A stretch of 64,000 bases of DNA from NCBI RefSeq assembly GCF_003933735.1, contig NZ_RSED01000003.1:1-64000 (forward strand). Reading direction: 5' to 3'. The notes under the pieces were generated by a model. The model was given only the letters and a program-made list of their open reading frames with translations, was not told the origin of the DNA and searched no databases. Each line of letters opens with the position of its first letter. The stretch's first letter is position 1. Shown here piece by piece: positions 46,962 to 59,211 of this stretch. The stretch is from Aquabacterium soli. Its GTDB lineage: Bacteria; Pseudomonadota; Gammaproteobacteria; Burkholderiales; Burkholderiaceae_C. The position numbers and the translations under genes were made by a program.

Positions 46962-48305
46962 ATGCCCAAGCCCGCCCCCCGATCAACACCGGCCAGCCAG
47001 ACGCGGCGCTCGCTGCTCGCCCGTCTGGTCGCCACCTTGTTCGGCGCAGGGCCTCTGGCGGCCCTGGCCGCGCGGCGCAAACCCAAGGTGAATCCGCCCG
47101 TGGGGCAGCCCTCCTGGCGCCCTGACCACATCGTCATCGTCATTCTTGAGAATCTGTCGGCGTTCGATGCCACCGAGGCCCAGCTCAAGCGTGGTGATGC
47201 GCCGGTGTACTCGGGTATCGCCAACTGGCGTTTCCTGAACCAACTGGCCCAGGATGGGGCCCGGTTCACCAATGCGCATTTCACACGCACGCCTTACGGC
47301 TCCGAATGGCCCACACGGCCCAGCCAACCCAATTACCTGTATCTGTTTTCCGGCCATCACCAGGGTGTGCTGCCGGCATGGTTCGAAGACGCCCGGTCAC
47401 CCTACACCGGGCAGGCGCTGTTCAACCGCGATGGCGGGCGGTTGCCGGTCCCACGTCAGACACGGATCGGCGTGGGCAATGCCAATCTGCCCGAGGATTG
47501 GCTGCCTCTGTGCTCGCCCAATCTGGGCGCGGCGCTGATGCAGTCCGGCCGCAGCTTTGCCAGCTTCAGCGAATCGCTGCCATACCCCAGCTGGAACTGT
47601 GGCACCGACGACCGTGTGGCCGCCTGTGCCGACAGCCATGCCGCCACAGACCTGTACCGCCGCAAGCACAACCCGGCCGTCAACTGGACGGACCAGCGCG
47701 CCCCCACCAGCCCACGCGGGCGCCACGGCGATCTGGCGAATCACGTGATGCCGGTGAGCGTGAACCTGGGTTTCGCGCCGACGCGCGATCCGGTGCTCAA
47801 GCGGGCCTTCCGGGGTTTTGCGCAGGATGCAGGTGGCAAGCCTCTGGCGTTCGACAGCCTGCCCCACGTGTCCATCGTGGTGCCCAACGAGCAGCACGAT
47901 GCGCACAGCAACACCGCGCAGGTGGCTGATGACTGGCTGCGCGAGCACATCGGCCCCTATGCAGCCTGGGCCCGGGCAAACAACAGCCTGCTGATCGTCA
48001 CGTTCGACGAAGACGGCAGCACCGACCGCCGCCAGGGCGATCCCTACCTGACAGGGGCCCACCGCATTCCCACCTTGTTCTACGGCGCAGGCGTGAAGCC
48101 GGGCGATGTGGCGCAGCGGGTGGACCACCTCAATGTACTGGCCACCGTGCTGTGGCTCAACGGGGCGCTGGACCGCTTCAAGGCGGATTTCCGGCGCTTT
48201 CATGGCGTGATCGAAGGCTCGGGCTCCGAGGCCGAGAGCGAGTGGTTGAACCTGCAGCCTGTGACCGAAGTGTTCAGCGCGGTTCGACCAGCACCAGGGT
48301 CTTGA
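46962..48305 (+). CDS. Alkaline phosphatase/phosphoesterase family protein with Tat-type signal
   Basis: A 447-residue protein. QTRRSLLARL followed by a weakly hydrophobic stretch and AALA resembles a twin-arginine signal. The core matches the phosphoesterase family of phospholipase C and acid phosphatases: HIVIVILENLSAFDAT near residue 62, TFDEDGSTDRRQGDPY near 348, and HRIPTLFYG near 370. An EN pair and a TFDED pair probably bind the metal. I chose ATG 46962 because it starts the signal; upstream codons are probably leader. The substrate may be phosphomonoesters or phospholipids. The last 32 bp overlap the convergent OsmC gene. Confidence 0.82.
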   Translation: MPKPAPRSTPASQTRRSLLARLVATLFGAGPLAALAARRKPKVNPPVGQPSWRPDHIVIVILENLSAFDATEAQLKRGDAPVYSGIANWRFLNQLAQDGARFTNAHFTRTPYGSEWPTRPSQPNYLYLFSGHHQGVLPAWFEDARSPYTGQALFNRDGGRLPVPRQTRIGVGNANLPEDWLPLCSPNLGAALMQSGRSFASFSESLPYPSWNCGTDDRVAACADSHAATDLYRRKHNPAVNWTDQRAPTSPRGRHGDLANHVMPVSVNLGFAPTRDPVLKRAFRGFAQDAGGKPLAFDSLPHVSIVVPNEQHDAHSNTAQVADDWLREHIGPYAAWARANNSLLIVTFDEDGSTDRRQGDPYLTGAHRIPTLFYGAGVKPGDVAQRVDHLNVLATVLWLNGALDRFKADFRRFHGVIEGSGSEAESEWLNLQPVTEVFSAVRPAPGS

Positions 48306-48738
48306 CCGAATTGGCCAGGAAGCATTCTTCATGCGCGAGCCGGTGCAGATCATGCAAGGCATCGGCATCGGGTTGAAGCTCGCCCGAGAAGGCGATCTCC
48401 GGGCGCAGCGTGACGGTGGCCATCACCATCTTGCCCTCGGTGTTCTCGCGCAGCAGGCCGGTGGGTGCGTCGTGGTAGCGGTCCACCCGGTAGCCGCGGT
48501 TGGCGGCGATGGCGAGGAACCACAGCATGTGGCAGCTCGACAGGGCCGCGATGAACATTTCTTCCGGGTCCACGGCGGCCTCGGTGGACATGGGCGGTGC
48601 CACCACGTGAGGCGAGGACGAACCAGCGACCTCCACGCCTCCATCGAAGCGCAGCACATGGGCACGGCTGTAGCGCTTGTCGGTGAAGGGCTGGTCGCCG
48701 CGTTCCCAGAGCACTTCGGCGGTGTGATGGTGTGGCAT
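48274..48738 (-). CDS. OsmC family peroxiredoxin-like protein
   Basis: A 154-residue protein with both active-site cysteines: ALSSCHMLWFLAIA near residue 66 and HEECFLANSV near 138. The family reduces organic or lipid hydroperoxides through a thiol mechanism. It overlaps the 3' end of the convergent phosphoesterase gene by 32 bp. Confidence 0.88.
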   Translation of the reverse strand: MPHHHTAEVLWERGDQPFTDKRYSRAHVLRFDGGVEVAGSSSPHVVAPPMSTEAAVDPEEMFIAALSSCHMLWFLAIAANRGYRVDRYHDAPTGLLRENTEGKMVMATVTLRPEIAFSGELQPDADALHDLHRLAHEECFLANSVKTLVLVEPR

Positions 48739-48791
48739 GGGGCTCCTGACGTGTGGGCTTGAAAGCCCTTTGCGGCATTATCGGCCGAGGC

Positions 48792-50597
48792 TCAGTCAGG
48801 CGCCACCAGGGCGGCACCTTGCACGTACACGTCCCACCCTTTTTGCTTGGCGCGCAGCTTGGCCTGCGCGGCGGCCGATGCCACCTGGTCAGGCTCGCTG
48901 AACTGCCCCGGCGCCACGCACAGCGCGCCGATGGACAGCGTGGTCAGCGGGAAGAAGCGCTGCACGCCTTCGCGGTCTTCGCTGTCGATGCCTTCGCGCG
49001 CCAGGGCGACCTGGTCGTAGAAGGCGCGCACGCGCTCGTTGAACTCACACACCGTGCGTTCGCAGCGCGTGAACCAGTCTTCGCTCTGGAACAGCACGAC
49101 GAAGTCGTCGCCGCCTACATGCCCGATGAAGTCACGGCGTGCGTCGCAGCAACCAATGAAGGTGCGCGCCGCCAGCCGGATGACCTCGTCGCCGCGCCAA
49201 TAGCCGTAGTGGTCGTTGAAGGGCTTGAAGTGGTTCAGGTCACCGTAGCAGGCCACGAAATCACGCCCGCTGGCCAACAGGCGGGCAATGTGCTCGCTGA
49301 TGGGAATGTTGCCCGGCAGGAAGGTGAGCGGGTTGGCGTGGCGCGCGGCCTCGATGCGCACCTCCGTGACCGAGCGGACCAGGCTCTCGCCGGTGCCAAT
49401 GCCCAGGTAGTGCCCCGCCTCGGTGACGATGAATCCGTCGGTCAGGTAGCGCTGGTCTTCGGAGGTGAGCACCCCCGTGAGCTCATCGATGCCGGTGTGC
49501 TTGTCCAGCACCAGGGGTGTGGTGTTGGCGAACAGCAGACAGGGCTGGCGCCCATAGACCTCCTTGAAGAAAGGCTTGGCATAGCGGTCCATGAACTTGT
49601 CGCGGTTGAGCAGCCCGACCGGCCGCTGCTCCTGCAGCAGGGCCACGCTGTGCAGACTCTCGTCGGCACGGAAACAGCGCTCGGCTTCATCATGCGTCGT
49701 GTGGACGCTCAGGCTGGCCTGCAGCAGCGTGATGCGCTCGACTGTGAAGGCGCTGCGCGTCGAGCGGGCAGGGTGGGGCAGCACGGCGATGTCGCCCTGG
49801 CTGAACACGGCGCCGGCCTGCTCCAGCACCTGGGGCGCGGGAAGCGCCTGTGGCCGTCCGAGGAAGTAGCCCTGGCCCAGCTGGATGCCCAGATCCCGCA
49901 CGGCCTTGACGTCGTCGGCCGTTTCCAGCCCTTCGGCCACCATGGTGGTGCCCAGGGTTTCGGCGATGCGGGTGAGGGCGCGCATGGTCTGCACTTTGTC
50001 CGCCTGGTGGGCCACGTCACGCGCGAAGTACTTGTCGATCTTGACGTAATCGGGTTGCAGCTCGGACCACAGGCGCAGGCTGGAGCGGCCGTCGCCGAAG
50101 TCGTCCAATGCGATCTGTACGCCGTGCGCGCGCAGGGGCTTGAGCGCTTCGATCAGCGCGGGAAGATCCCCCACGCGCTCATGCTCTGTCAACTCGATGG
50201 CGATGGCCGCGGGCGACAGCCCGAAGCGTCTCAGTGCCGCGATGCGCCGCTGCAGCGACTCGCAGCGCAGCACGTGCATCAACGCCTCGGCACTGAGGTT
50301 GATGAACAGCTTGCCCGGTGATTGGGTGGGTGTCCAGCTGCGAACGGCGATGCGCAGACAGGCTTCCTCGAGTTGCAGGCTCAAGCCTTGCGTGTAAGCC
50401 TGTGCAAAGAGCGCATCGGGCCATTGCAAGGGTGTGTTCTCGGGGCCCCGCACGAGGGCCTCATGGCCGAACAGGGCGCCATCGCTCAGGCGCACGATGG
50501 GCTGGAAATGCATGCGGAGCGATCGATGAGCCAGGAGGCTGGCCACGCTGTCGCCCACGTCGGGCGTGCTGTGGACCTTGGGCGCTTGCAAGGACAT
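48792..50597 (-). CDS. EAL-CBS-GGDEF cyclic di-GMP signalling protein
   Basis: A 601-residue cytosolic protein. The EAL domain fills ~25-255 with HEALVRG (~43), NLSAEAL, ELTEHE, ALDDFGDG (~166), KIDKYF and AEGLE (~218), so the phosphodiesterase residues are kept. A CBS pair occupies ~285-400. The GGDEF domain at ~420-590 has HVGGDDFVVLF, an intact-looking active site. Both activities are therefore possible, which is unusual; the CBS pair may sense nucleotides and switch between them. EAL at the N-terminus reverses the common GGDEF-EAL order. Confidence 0.88.
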   Translation of the reverse strand: MSLQAPKVHSTPDVGDSVASLLAHRSLRMHFQPIVRLSDGALFGHEALVRGPENTPLQWPDALFAQAYTQGLSLQLEEACLRIAVRSWTPTQSPGKLFINLSAEALMHVLRCESLQRRIAALRRFGLSPAAIAIELTEHERVGDLPALIEALKPLRAHGVQIALDDFGDGRSSLRLWSELQPDYVKIDKYFARDVAHQADKVQTMRALTRIAETLGTTMVAEGLETADDVKAVRDLGIQLGQGYFLGRPQALPAPQVLEQAGAVFSQGDIAVLPHPARSTRSAFTVERITLLQASLSVHTTHDEAERCFRADESLHSVALLQEQRPVGLLNRDKFMDRYAKPFFKEVYGRQPCLLFANTTPLVLDKHTGIDELTGVLTSEDQRYLTDGFIVTEAGHYLGIGTGESLVRSVTEVRIEAARHANPLTFLPGNIPISEHIARLLASGRDFVACYGDLNHFKPFNDHYGYWRGDEVIRLAARTFIGCCDARRDFIGHVGGDDFVVLFQSEDWFTRCERTVCEFNERVRAFYDQVALAREGIDSEDREGVQRFFPLTTLSIGALCVAPGQFSEPDQVASAAAQAKLRAKQKGWDVYVQGAALVAPD

Positions 50598-50802
50598 GGA
50601 GGTACTGCTTGTGATGGGACGCCGGCATCATCGGCCTCCTTGATGACGGCTTGAGGGCTGCAACAGCCACTCGCAAAAAAATGGCGGTGGTCATTGTTCT
50701 GACATCAAGTTGTCACGCTTGATGGGGCAAAAGGCCATCTGCAAGAATGGGCACGCGCTCCTTGATTTTGGATGCACTGATCGCCGCTTCAACTGTTCCA
50801 CC

Positions 50803-51243
50803 ATGGCCACTTTCGACCCCACCATCACGATCTATCACAACCCCCGCTGCGGCACGTCGCGCAACACCTTGGCGATGATCCGCAATGCAGGGATCGAGCC
50901 CCAGGTCATCGAGTACCTGCAGACGCCGCCGAGCCAGGAGACCTTGCGTGCCTTGGTGGCGTCCATGGGCACCTCGGTCCGTGAGCTGCTGCGAGCCAAG
51001 GAGCCTCTCTGTGCTGAACTTGGCCTGGACGATCCTGCAGTGCAGGATGCCGTGCTGATCGAGGCCATGGCCGCGCACCCCGTCCTGATGAACCGGCCCG
51101 TGGTGGTGACACCGATGGGCACCCGGCTGTGCCGTCCTTCAGAACTGGTGCTCGACATCCTCCCTGCGGCCCAGCAAGGTCCGTTCACCAAGGAAGATGG
51201 GGAGGTGGTGATCGACGAGACAGGGCAACGGCGGGCGGGATGA
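50803..51243 (+). CDS. arsC: Arsenate reductase (glutaredoxin-type ArsC)
   Basis: A 146-residue reductase. YHNPRCGTSRNTLAMI near residue 11 holds the catalytic cysteine, and the arginine trio of the arsenate site is in LLRAKEP, LMNRPVVV and TRLCRPSELV. The glutaredoxin-dependent form converts arsenate to arsenite. No arsR, arsB or arsenite pump is next to it, so it may serve a housekeeping role. I chose ATG 50803; an upstream open stretch has no homology features. Confidence 0.88.
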   Translation: MATFDPTITIYHNPRCGTSRNTLAMIRNAGIEPQVIEYLQTPPSQETLRALVASMGTSVRELLRAKEPLCAELGLDDPAVQDAVLIEAMAAHPVLMNRPVVVTPMGTRLCRPSELVLDILPAAQQGPFTKEDGEVVIDETGQRRAG

Positions 51244-51306
51244 GCCCTGGCCCTGTGGGCACGCTGCTTGCCGTGCAGTGGCTATCGCATTGACAGGAGT
51301 GCCGCC

Positions 51307-51525
51307 ATGTCCACAGACACGCAAACCATACAGGATGCCGCCGAAGATGCCCAATCCAGGGAATCCGTCGACATCCATGACAAGGCCTCGCTGAAGCAGT
51401 GGGCCGCGGCCCTGGGCCTGACCACCGAAGCGCTGGAAAGCGCCGTGCTCAAGGTGGGCCCACGCGTTGACAAGATCAAGGATTACCTCACCGCCGGGAT
51501 GGCTGGTCACCAGCAGGGCGGCTGA
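51307..51525 (+). CDS. DUF3606 small protein
   Basis: A 72-residue soluble protein. SVDIHDKASLKQWAAALGL near residue 20 and AVLKVGPRVDKIKDYL near 46 are the DUF3606 blocks. AGGAG lies ten bases before the ATG. The function is unknown; the proteins are abundant in soil bacteria and often stress-induced. It follows arsC by 63 bp. Confidence 0.82.
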   Translation: MSTDTQTIQDAAEDAQSRESVDIHDKASLKQWAAALGLTTEALESAVLKVGPRVDKIKDYLTAGMAGHQQGG

Positions 51526-51531
51526 GCCTGC

Positions 51532-52149
51532 TCAGTCCCGCAGGTTGTCGGGCGGGGGCAGGCCCTTGCGGCCTACTTGCTCGGTGCAAGTGGCCCACCA
51601 TGCCTGTGCCGGGGGCCGTTGCTCTTCCCGGGACTTGTCCAGTGTGTGTTGCCAATGCGTGTCGGCGGCGCATTGGCTGAAATGGCCGACCTGGCTGGCG
51701 TCAAGGCCCTGGGCTGTCAGGTAGGGGCCGAGCGCTTTGCGGGCAAGTTGCTCATTGCGGGCGGTGATGGTGGGCTTGCTGCAAGCCAATGCGGCCTGGG
51801 TGGCTTGCGCCGTGTAGTCCGCAGTTGCGCTTTCTGGCAATGTCTCCATGGCCGTGGCCGCACACGTGCAGATGTCGCCGATGGCTTTGAAATTCGGCCG
51901 TTCGCTGGGCAGCGCCACACTGAGCAGGCGCTCTACTCGACCTGGGCATCGTGCCTTGAACGTGCGCATCATGTCTGCGCGTGTGCTTGGCGCCTCCTGG
52001 GCTGACGGAACTGACTGATCCAGCGATACTTTGGAGGGCGTGACCGCCCAGGCCCCCTTGGGCAATGCCAGGCCTGCCAGCAGCCAACCCGCCACCACGG
52101 CAGACGGAACGATCTTGGGCAGGGCACGCAGGGACAGTGGCTTTTTCAT
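51532..52149 (-). CDS. Exported hypothetical protein
   Basis: A 205-residue protein with a signal peptide ending near GAWA-VTP (residue 35). The mature part has six cysteines, including CPGR, CTCAATAM, ACSKP and CAAD, which could form disulfides in the periplasm. No family is recognised. ATG 52149 is chosen because it starts the signal; a TTG nine bases upstream is unlikely. It is convergent with the DUF3606 gene with a six-base gap. Confidence 0.65.
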   Translation of the reverse strand: MKKPLSLRALPKIVPSAVVAGWLLAGLALPKGAWAVTPSKVSLDQSVPSAQEAPSTRADMMRTFKARCPGRVERLLSVALPSERPNFKAIGDICTCAATAMETLPESATADYTAQATQAALACSKPTITARNEQLARKALGPYLTAQGLDASQVGHFSQCAADTHWQHTLDKSREEQRPPAQAWWATCTEQVGRKGLPPPDNLRD

Positions 52150-52211
52150 GGGCGACAACGGTTGTCGGATAATGAAAGAAGTCTAATCAGCCGCAGTGGC
52201 GCCACCACTAG

Positions 52212-53996
<1,785 letters not shown>

Positions 53997-54034
53997 GCCC
54001 CGGCACGACCGACACACAGAGACCGGAGCACACC

Positions 54035-54892
54035 ATGAAACTCTGCGGATTCGACATCGGCCTGGACCGGCCCTTCTTCCTGATCGCCGGCCCCTGCGTG
54101 GTCGAGTCCGAGCAGTTGCAGATGGACACGGCCGGCACGCTCAAGGAGATCACCTCCGCGCTGGGCATCCCCTTCATCTTCAAGTCGAGCTACGACAAGG
54201 CCAACCGCTCGTCGGGCACCTCGTTCCGTGGCCCCGGCATGGACAAGGGGCTGGAGATCCTGGCCAAGGTCAAGCGCGAGCTGAACGTGCCCATCCTGAC
54301 CGATGTGCACACCGAGGCCGAGATCCCCACGGTGGCCTCGGTGGTTGACGTGCTGCAGACGCCGGCCTTCCTGTGCCGCCAGACGGATTTCATCCGTGCG
54401 GTGGCCCAGTCCGGCAAGCCCGCCAACATCAAGAAGGGCCAATTCCTGGCCCCGGGCGACATGAAGAACGTGATCGACAAGGCCCGTGCCGCCGCGCGCG
54501 AAAAGGGCCTGCCCGATGACGTGTTCATGGCCTGCGAACGTGGTGCCAGCTTCGGCTATAACAACCTGGTATCGGACATGCGCTCGCTGGCGATCATGCG
54601 CGAGACGGCCGGCCCGGTGGTGTTCGACGCCACGCACTCGGTGCAGCTGCCGGGCGGGCAGGGCACCAGCTCGGGCGGGCAGCGCGAGTTCGTGCCCGTG
54701 CTGTCGCGTGCGGCCGTGGCCGTGGGCATCTCGGGCCTGTTCATGGAAACGCACCCTGATCCTTCCAAAGCCATGAGCGACGGCCCCAATGCCGTGCCGC
54801 TCAAGCACATGAAGGCCCTGCTCGAAACGCTGGTCGAGCTGGACCGCATCACCAAGAAGAACGGCTTCCTGGAAGCGAACTTCTCGGCCTGA
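54035..54892 (+). CDS. kdsA: 3-deoxy-8-phosphooctulonate synthase
   Basis: A 285-residue enzyme condensing phosphoenolpyruvate and arabinose 5-phosphate to Kdo 8-phosphate for lipopolysaccharide. [11 protein letters not shown] near residue 15, [12 protein letters not shown] near 46 and [11 protein letters not shown] near 200 are diagnostic. CGGAG lies seven bases before ATG 54035. It is 38 bp after pyrG. Confidence 0.96.
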   Translation: MKLCGFDIGLDRPFFLIAGPCVVESEQLQMDTAGTLKEITSALGIPFIFKSSYDKANRSSGTSFRGPGMDKGLEILAKVKRELNVPILTDVHTEAEIPTVASVVDVLQTPAFLCRQTDFIRAVAQSGKPANIKKGQFLAPGDMKNVIDKARAAAREKGLPDDVFMACERGASFGYNNLVSDMRSLAIMRETAGPVVFDATHSVQLPGGQGTSSGGQREFVPVLSRAAVAVGISGLFMETHPDPSKAMSDGPNAVPLKHMKALLETLVELDRITKKNGFLEANFSA

Positions 54893-54947
54893 CGCCCTGA
54901 CGATTCCCGCAGTTCCACACATCTCCATAACTTTCAACATTTCTTGA

Positions 54948-56243
<1,296 letters not shown>

Positions 56244-56290
56244 TCTCCGTTGGTCGCGGGCTGCGGCAGCAGCGCGCTGGCAATGCATGA

Positions 56291-56313
56291 GGGCCCCTTG
56301 ACGGGGCCTTTTT
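56291..56313 (+). terminator. Rho-independent terminator after eno
   Basis: GGCCCC, a five-base loop and GGGGCC form a short GC-only stem followed by five T. It ends the pyrG-kdsA-eno transcript before the two inserted genes. Confidence 0.85.
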
Positions 56314-56438
56314 CATGGCCCTCTGCATCCGTCATGTCGACACCACATCCTGAAGGTGAGGGGGATGAGCATTTCATTTTGTTAAGTTTGTAAGCCAAAA
56401 TGTGGTCCTGTTTCAATGAAATCTGCTGGGAGGTCGGT

Positions 56439-57128
56439 TTGAGATTCGTGTTTGCAATGGCCACGATGGTGGCGACAGTTGTGGTTGTGGGTTGTGCATC
56501 TGTTCCACAAGGGCCGGTGGACATCAAGCCCGCCACCCTTTCCGGCAACAGCACGCGCATCGGGGTGGCCATGACAGCCGTACCCAAAGTCGATACGAGC
56601 TTTCCTGGCGCTGGATGCCTGCTGTGCCTTGCCGCAGCGTCCATGATGAACAATTCGTTGACGGATCACATCAGGACATTGCCGCCAGAAGGCTTGGACA
56701 CCCTGAAGCAGGAGATCGCCCAGGCCATCACCAAGAAGGGTGCCACAGCCGTGGTGATCGCCGAGCAGATCAATGTCGATGATCTTCCTCGCTCCTCTGG
56801 CAGTGCGCCCAACACCGCTCCCAGGGATCACTCTTCGTTCAAGCAGAAATACCAGATCGACAAACTGCTGGTGATCAATGTGAGCTATGTGGGGGTCGAA
56901 CGCGCGTATTCGGCCTATGTGCCGACGACCGACCCCAAGGGTGCGCTGCGTGGCACCGGCTATCTGCTGGACCTCAGCAGCAACACCTACGAGTGGTACC
57001 TGCCTGTGGCAGTCATCAAAGGCGCAGAAGGCAATTGGGATGAGCCCCCCAAGTTTCCTGGCGTGACCAATGCCTATTTCCAGGCGCTTGAACAAGGCAA
57101 GGAAACATTCCTGACGCCTTTCAAGTAA
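56439..57128 (+). CDS. Predicted lipoprotein of unknown function
   Basis: A 229-residue protein. I chose TTG 56439 as the start: GGGAGG lies five bases upstream and the frame then begins with a compact lipoprotein signal (RFVFAMATMVATVVVVGC) with the lipidated cysteine at residue ~19. ATG 56400 would put 13 odd residues ahead of it. The mature part has a TKKGATAVVIAEQI segment and alternating strands, reminiscent of small outer-membrane-associated lipoproteins. I do not recognise the family. It sits between eno and ftsB, which are usually adjacent, and is followed by another exported protein. Confidence 0.7.
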   Translation: MRFVFAMATMVATVVVVGCASVPQGPVDIKPATLSGNSTRIGVAMTAVPKVDTSFPGAGCLLCLAAASMMNNSLTDHIRTLPPEGLDTLKQEIAQAITKKGATAVVIAEQINVDDLPRSSGSAPNTAPRDHSSFKQKYQIDKLLVINVSYVGVERAYSAYVPTTDPKGALRGTGYLLDLSSNTYEWYLPVAVIKGAEGNWDEPPKFPGVTNAYFQALEQGKETFLTPFK

Positions 57129-57214
57129 GGCACGGAACAAAGCCGCCGCAGCACTGGCGGTTTTCGGGCATCCCGCTGGCATGTGGGGTGCCCCATTCAT
57201 ATCCAGGGGAACTC

Positions 57215-58171
57215 ATGGACAAGAACTCGCTGCTGGCCGGCATTGGCGCGGCATGGGTGTGTTTGGCGATGTCCGGGCAAGTCCGGGCGCAGGACGTGGT
57301 GCCTGCGGCGCCGGCCGCACTGGCGCCAGAGCCCGCTGCCAGCGAAGCCTCCCAGGCCAGTGCAGCTCTGTCGTGGGGTTTCGTGCTGCCCGAAGAGAAC
57401 GCGCTTGTTCCGTTTCGAGGCGCCGTCAACCACGACACGACAGGGCTGGGCGCAGGTGCCATGCTGTATCCCGCCGTGGGGGGTATCGGCGGGCTCATCG
57501 CAGCGGTCGTGACGCACGGTGTCCTTGTTGAATCCGCCAAGAACAGCCAGAAGACACAACTGCAGGAGGCCGCCAACCGTGTCTTGCAGCCTTATGAGTC
57601 CGTCCTGGGCGGATTCAGGCAGCATGACCTGATGCAGCAGGCCCTGAACAAGGCCCGTACCCCCGGGCCCAAGAAGCTGGCAACCATGCCGACAGAGATC
57701 CGGCACGGGCGGTGGATCCAATGTGCGCCCCAGTTTCTGTTGACGCAAGACCACAGGGCCGTTGTGCTCGAGAACGCAGTGACCGTGGCGACGCCCGGGC
57801 GCCCCGAGCCTTTCAAGGCCGTCATCAAGGTGGTTTCCCTGCCGGCAAAGACAGACGCACCCACGGCCTGGTGGGGCGAGGCTGAAGGGGCCCGCTTGAA
57901 GGGGGAAAGCGCGGGCCTGTTGGCAGAGTCTGTGGATATCGCACTGGCTCTGGCCCGTCAGGAAGCGGCGGGGGCCGTGGGCCAGGCCGTGGTGCACAAA
58001 ACCGTTCGTTATCCTGAAGGCGGTGTGCGCAAGATGGAGCGCGCAGAGGTGCTGTCACAGACGTGCGAACGCCTTCTCATCCGTAACCTGCGCGGTGACC
58101 TGATGTCCGTTCCCTTGCTGGAGCCCGCGGACAGCTGCCTGGTGGCCGCGCAGGCGCCGGTGCAGCCCTGA
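57215..58171 (+). CDS. Exported hypothetical protein
   Basis: A 318-residue protein with a signal peptide ending near VRAQ-DVV (residue 25). A glycine-rich hydrophobic stretch near residues 70-102 (GAMLYPAVGGIGGLIAAVV) may be a membrane segment or an insertion domain. The last third has two cysteines (LSQTCERLL and ADSCLV). ATG 57215 has AGGGGA four bases upstream. I do not recognise a family. With the lipoprotein 86 bp before it, it probably forms a two-gene unit of envelope proteins. Confidence 0.7.
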   Translation: MDKNSLLAGIGAAWVCLAMSGQVRAQDVVPAAPAALAPEPAASEASQASAALSWGFVLPEENALVPFRGAVNHDTTGLGAGAMLYPAVGGIGGLIAAVVTHGVLVESAKNSQKTQLQEAANRVLQPYESVLGGFRQHDLMQQALNKARTPGPKKLATMPTEIRHGRWIQCAPQFLLTQDHRAVVLENAVTVATPGRPEPFKAVIKVVSLPAKTDAPTAWWGEAEGARLKGESAGLLAESVDIALALARQEAAGAVGQAVVHKTVRYPEGGVRKMERAEVLSQTCERLLIRNLRGDLMSVPLLEPADSCLVAAQAPVQP

Positions 58172-58193
58172 GGTTCTCTGCTAAGCTTTCTGG

Positions 58194-58472
58194 ATGCGCG
58201 CTGTCACCATGATTCTGCTGGCCCTTCTGGCCGTGGTCCATGCCGAACTGTGGTTCGGCAAGGGCGGGGTGCCGCGCGCCATGTCCCTGCGCACGCACCT
58301 GCAGGAGCAGAACGAGCGCAATGCGGCCGCCGAGGCCCGCAACGAGCAGGTGGCGGCCGAGGTGCGCGATCTGCAGGAGGGCCTGGACATGGCCGAAGAG
58401 ATCGCCCGCACCGAGCTGGGCATGGTCAAGCCTGACGAGATCTACGTGCAGATCACCGCGTCTGCCCGCTGA
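58194..58472 (+). CDS. ftsB: Cell division protein FtsB
   Basis: A 92-residue bitopic protein. A short N-terminus and a membrane helix at residues ~5-20 (MILLALLAVVHAELWFG) are followed by a leucine/glutamate coiled coil (residues ~32-75) that ends LGMVKPDEIYVQI. With FtsL and FtsQ it links the divisome to septal wall synthesis. It is normally directly behind eno; here two genes intervene. Confidence 0.9.
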   Translation: MRAVTMILLALLAVVHAELWFGKGGVPRAMSLRTHLQEQNERNAAAEARNEQVAAEVRDLQEGLDMAEEIARTELGMVKPDEIYVQITASAR

Positions 58473-58519
58473 GCCGGGTCTTCTCCGATCAACTGCCTGA
58501 GCCTGATGGCTGCTGCTTC

Positions 58520-59206
58520 ATGAGCATCCCGTTCACCGATTTGCCCATCGCCGATGCCTTGGCCTGGGTGGACCCTTGGCTTGCCACCTGGTTCACTGCC
58601 TGGGGCGTGCCCGTGAGTCGGCTTGAAGGCGTGGCTTGCGTGCTGTCGCTGGCCATGGTGGGTTTCAACCTGCGCGTCAACCCGCTGGGCTGGCCGCTGG
58701 CCATCATCAGCTCCGTGCTCTATGGGCTGCTCTTCGCCCGCAGCAAGCTGTATGGCGAAGCCTCGCTGCAACTCGTCTTCGTGGCGTTGGCAGCCTGGGG
58801 CTGGTGGCAATGGGTGCGTGGCACCGATGAGCAGGATCACCGGCTGCGGGTGCGCATCCTGCCAGCACTGGGGCGCTGGCGTGCGGTGCTGCTGTTCCTG
58901 CTGCTGTGGCCCCTGATCGGCCTGCTGCTCGACCATGTCACGGATTCGGACGTGCCTTACTGGGATGCTCTGCCCACCGCAGGCAGCCTGGTAGGTCAGT
59001 GGCTGCTTGGGCGCAAGTGGGTGGAGAACTGGCCCTGCTGGGTGGCCGTCAACCTGGCCAGCATGATGCTGTTCGCGCACAAGGAGCTGTGGCTCACCGT
59101 GGGCCTGTATGGCGTGTTCGCCGTGCTGGCGCTCTGGGGCTGGCGGCAGTGGCACCGCAAGGCCCACGGAGAGGGCATCAGCGGCCCCTTGCCCCAGGGG
59201 CTGTGA
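58520..59206 (+). CDS. pnuC: Nicotinamide riboside transporter PnuC
   Basis: A 228-residue membrane protein with about seven helices. VGFNLRVNPLGWPLAIISSVLYGLLFARSKLYGEASLQ near residue 53 and the WENWPCWVAVNLASM-type VENWPCWVAVNLASMMLF near 175 match the PnuC family, in which tryptophans and asparagines contact the riboside. The neighbouring kinase gene explains trapping of the substrate. It follows ftsB by 47 bp. Confidence 0.9.
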   Translation: MSIPFTDLPIADALAWVDPWLATWFTAWGVPVSRLEGVACVLSLAMVGFNLRVNPLGWPLAIISSVLYGLLFARSKLYGEASLQLVFVALAAWGWWQWVRGTDEQDHRLRVRILPALGRWRAVLLFLLLWPLIGLLLDHVTDSDVPYWDALPTAGSLVGQWLLGRKWVENWPCWVAVNLASMMLFAHKELWLTVGLYGVFAVLALWGWRQWHRKAHGEGISGPLPQGL

Positions 59207-59211
59207 GGCGC

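Noticed and set aside
56371..56422. ATTTCATT/AATGAAAT inverted repeat before the lipoprotein gene
   Set aside because: The arms are eight AT-rich bases with a 36-base gap; it could be chance.
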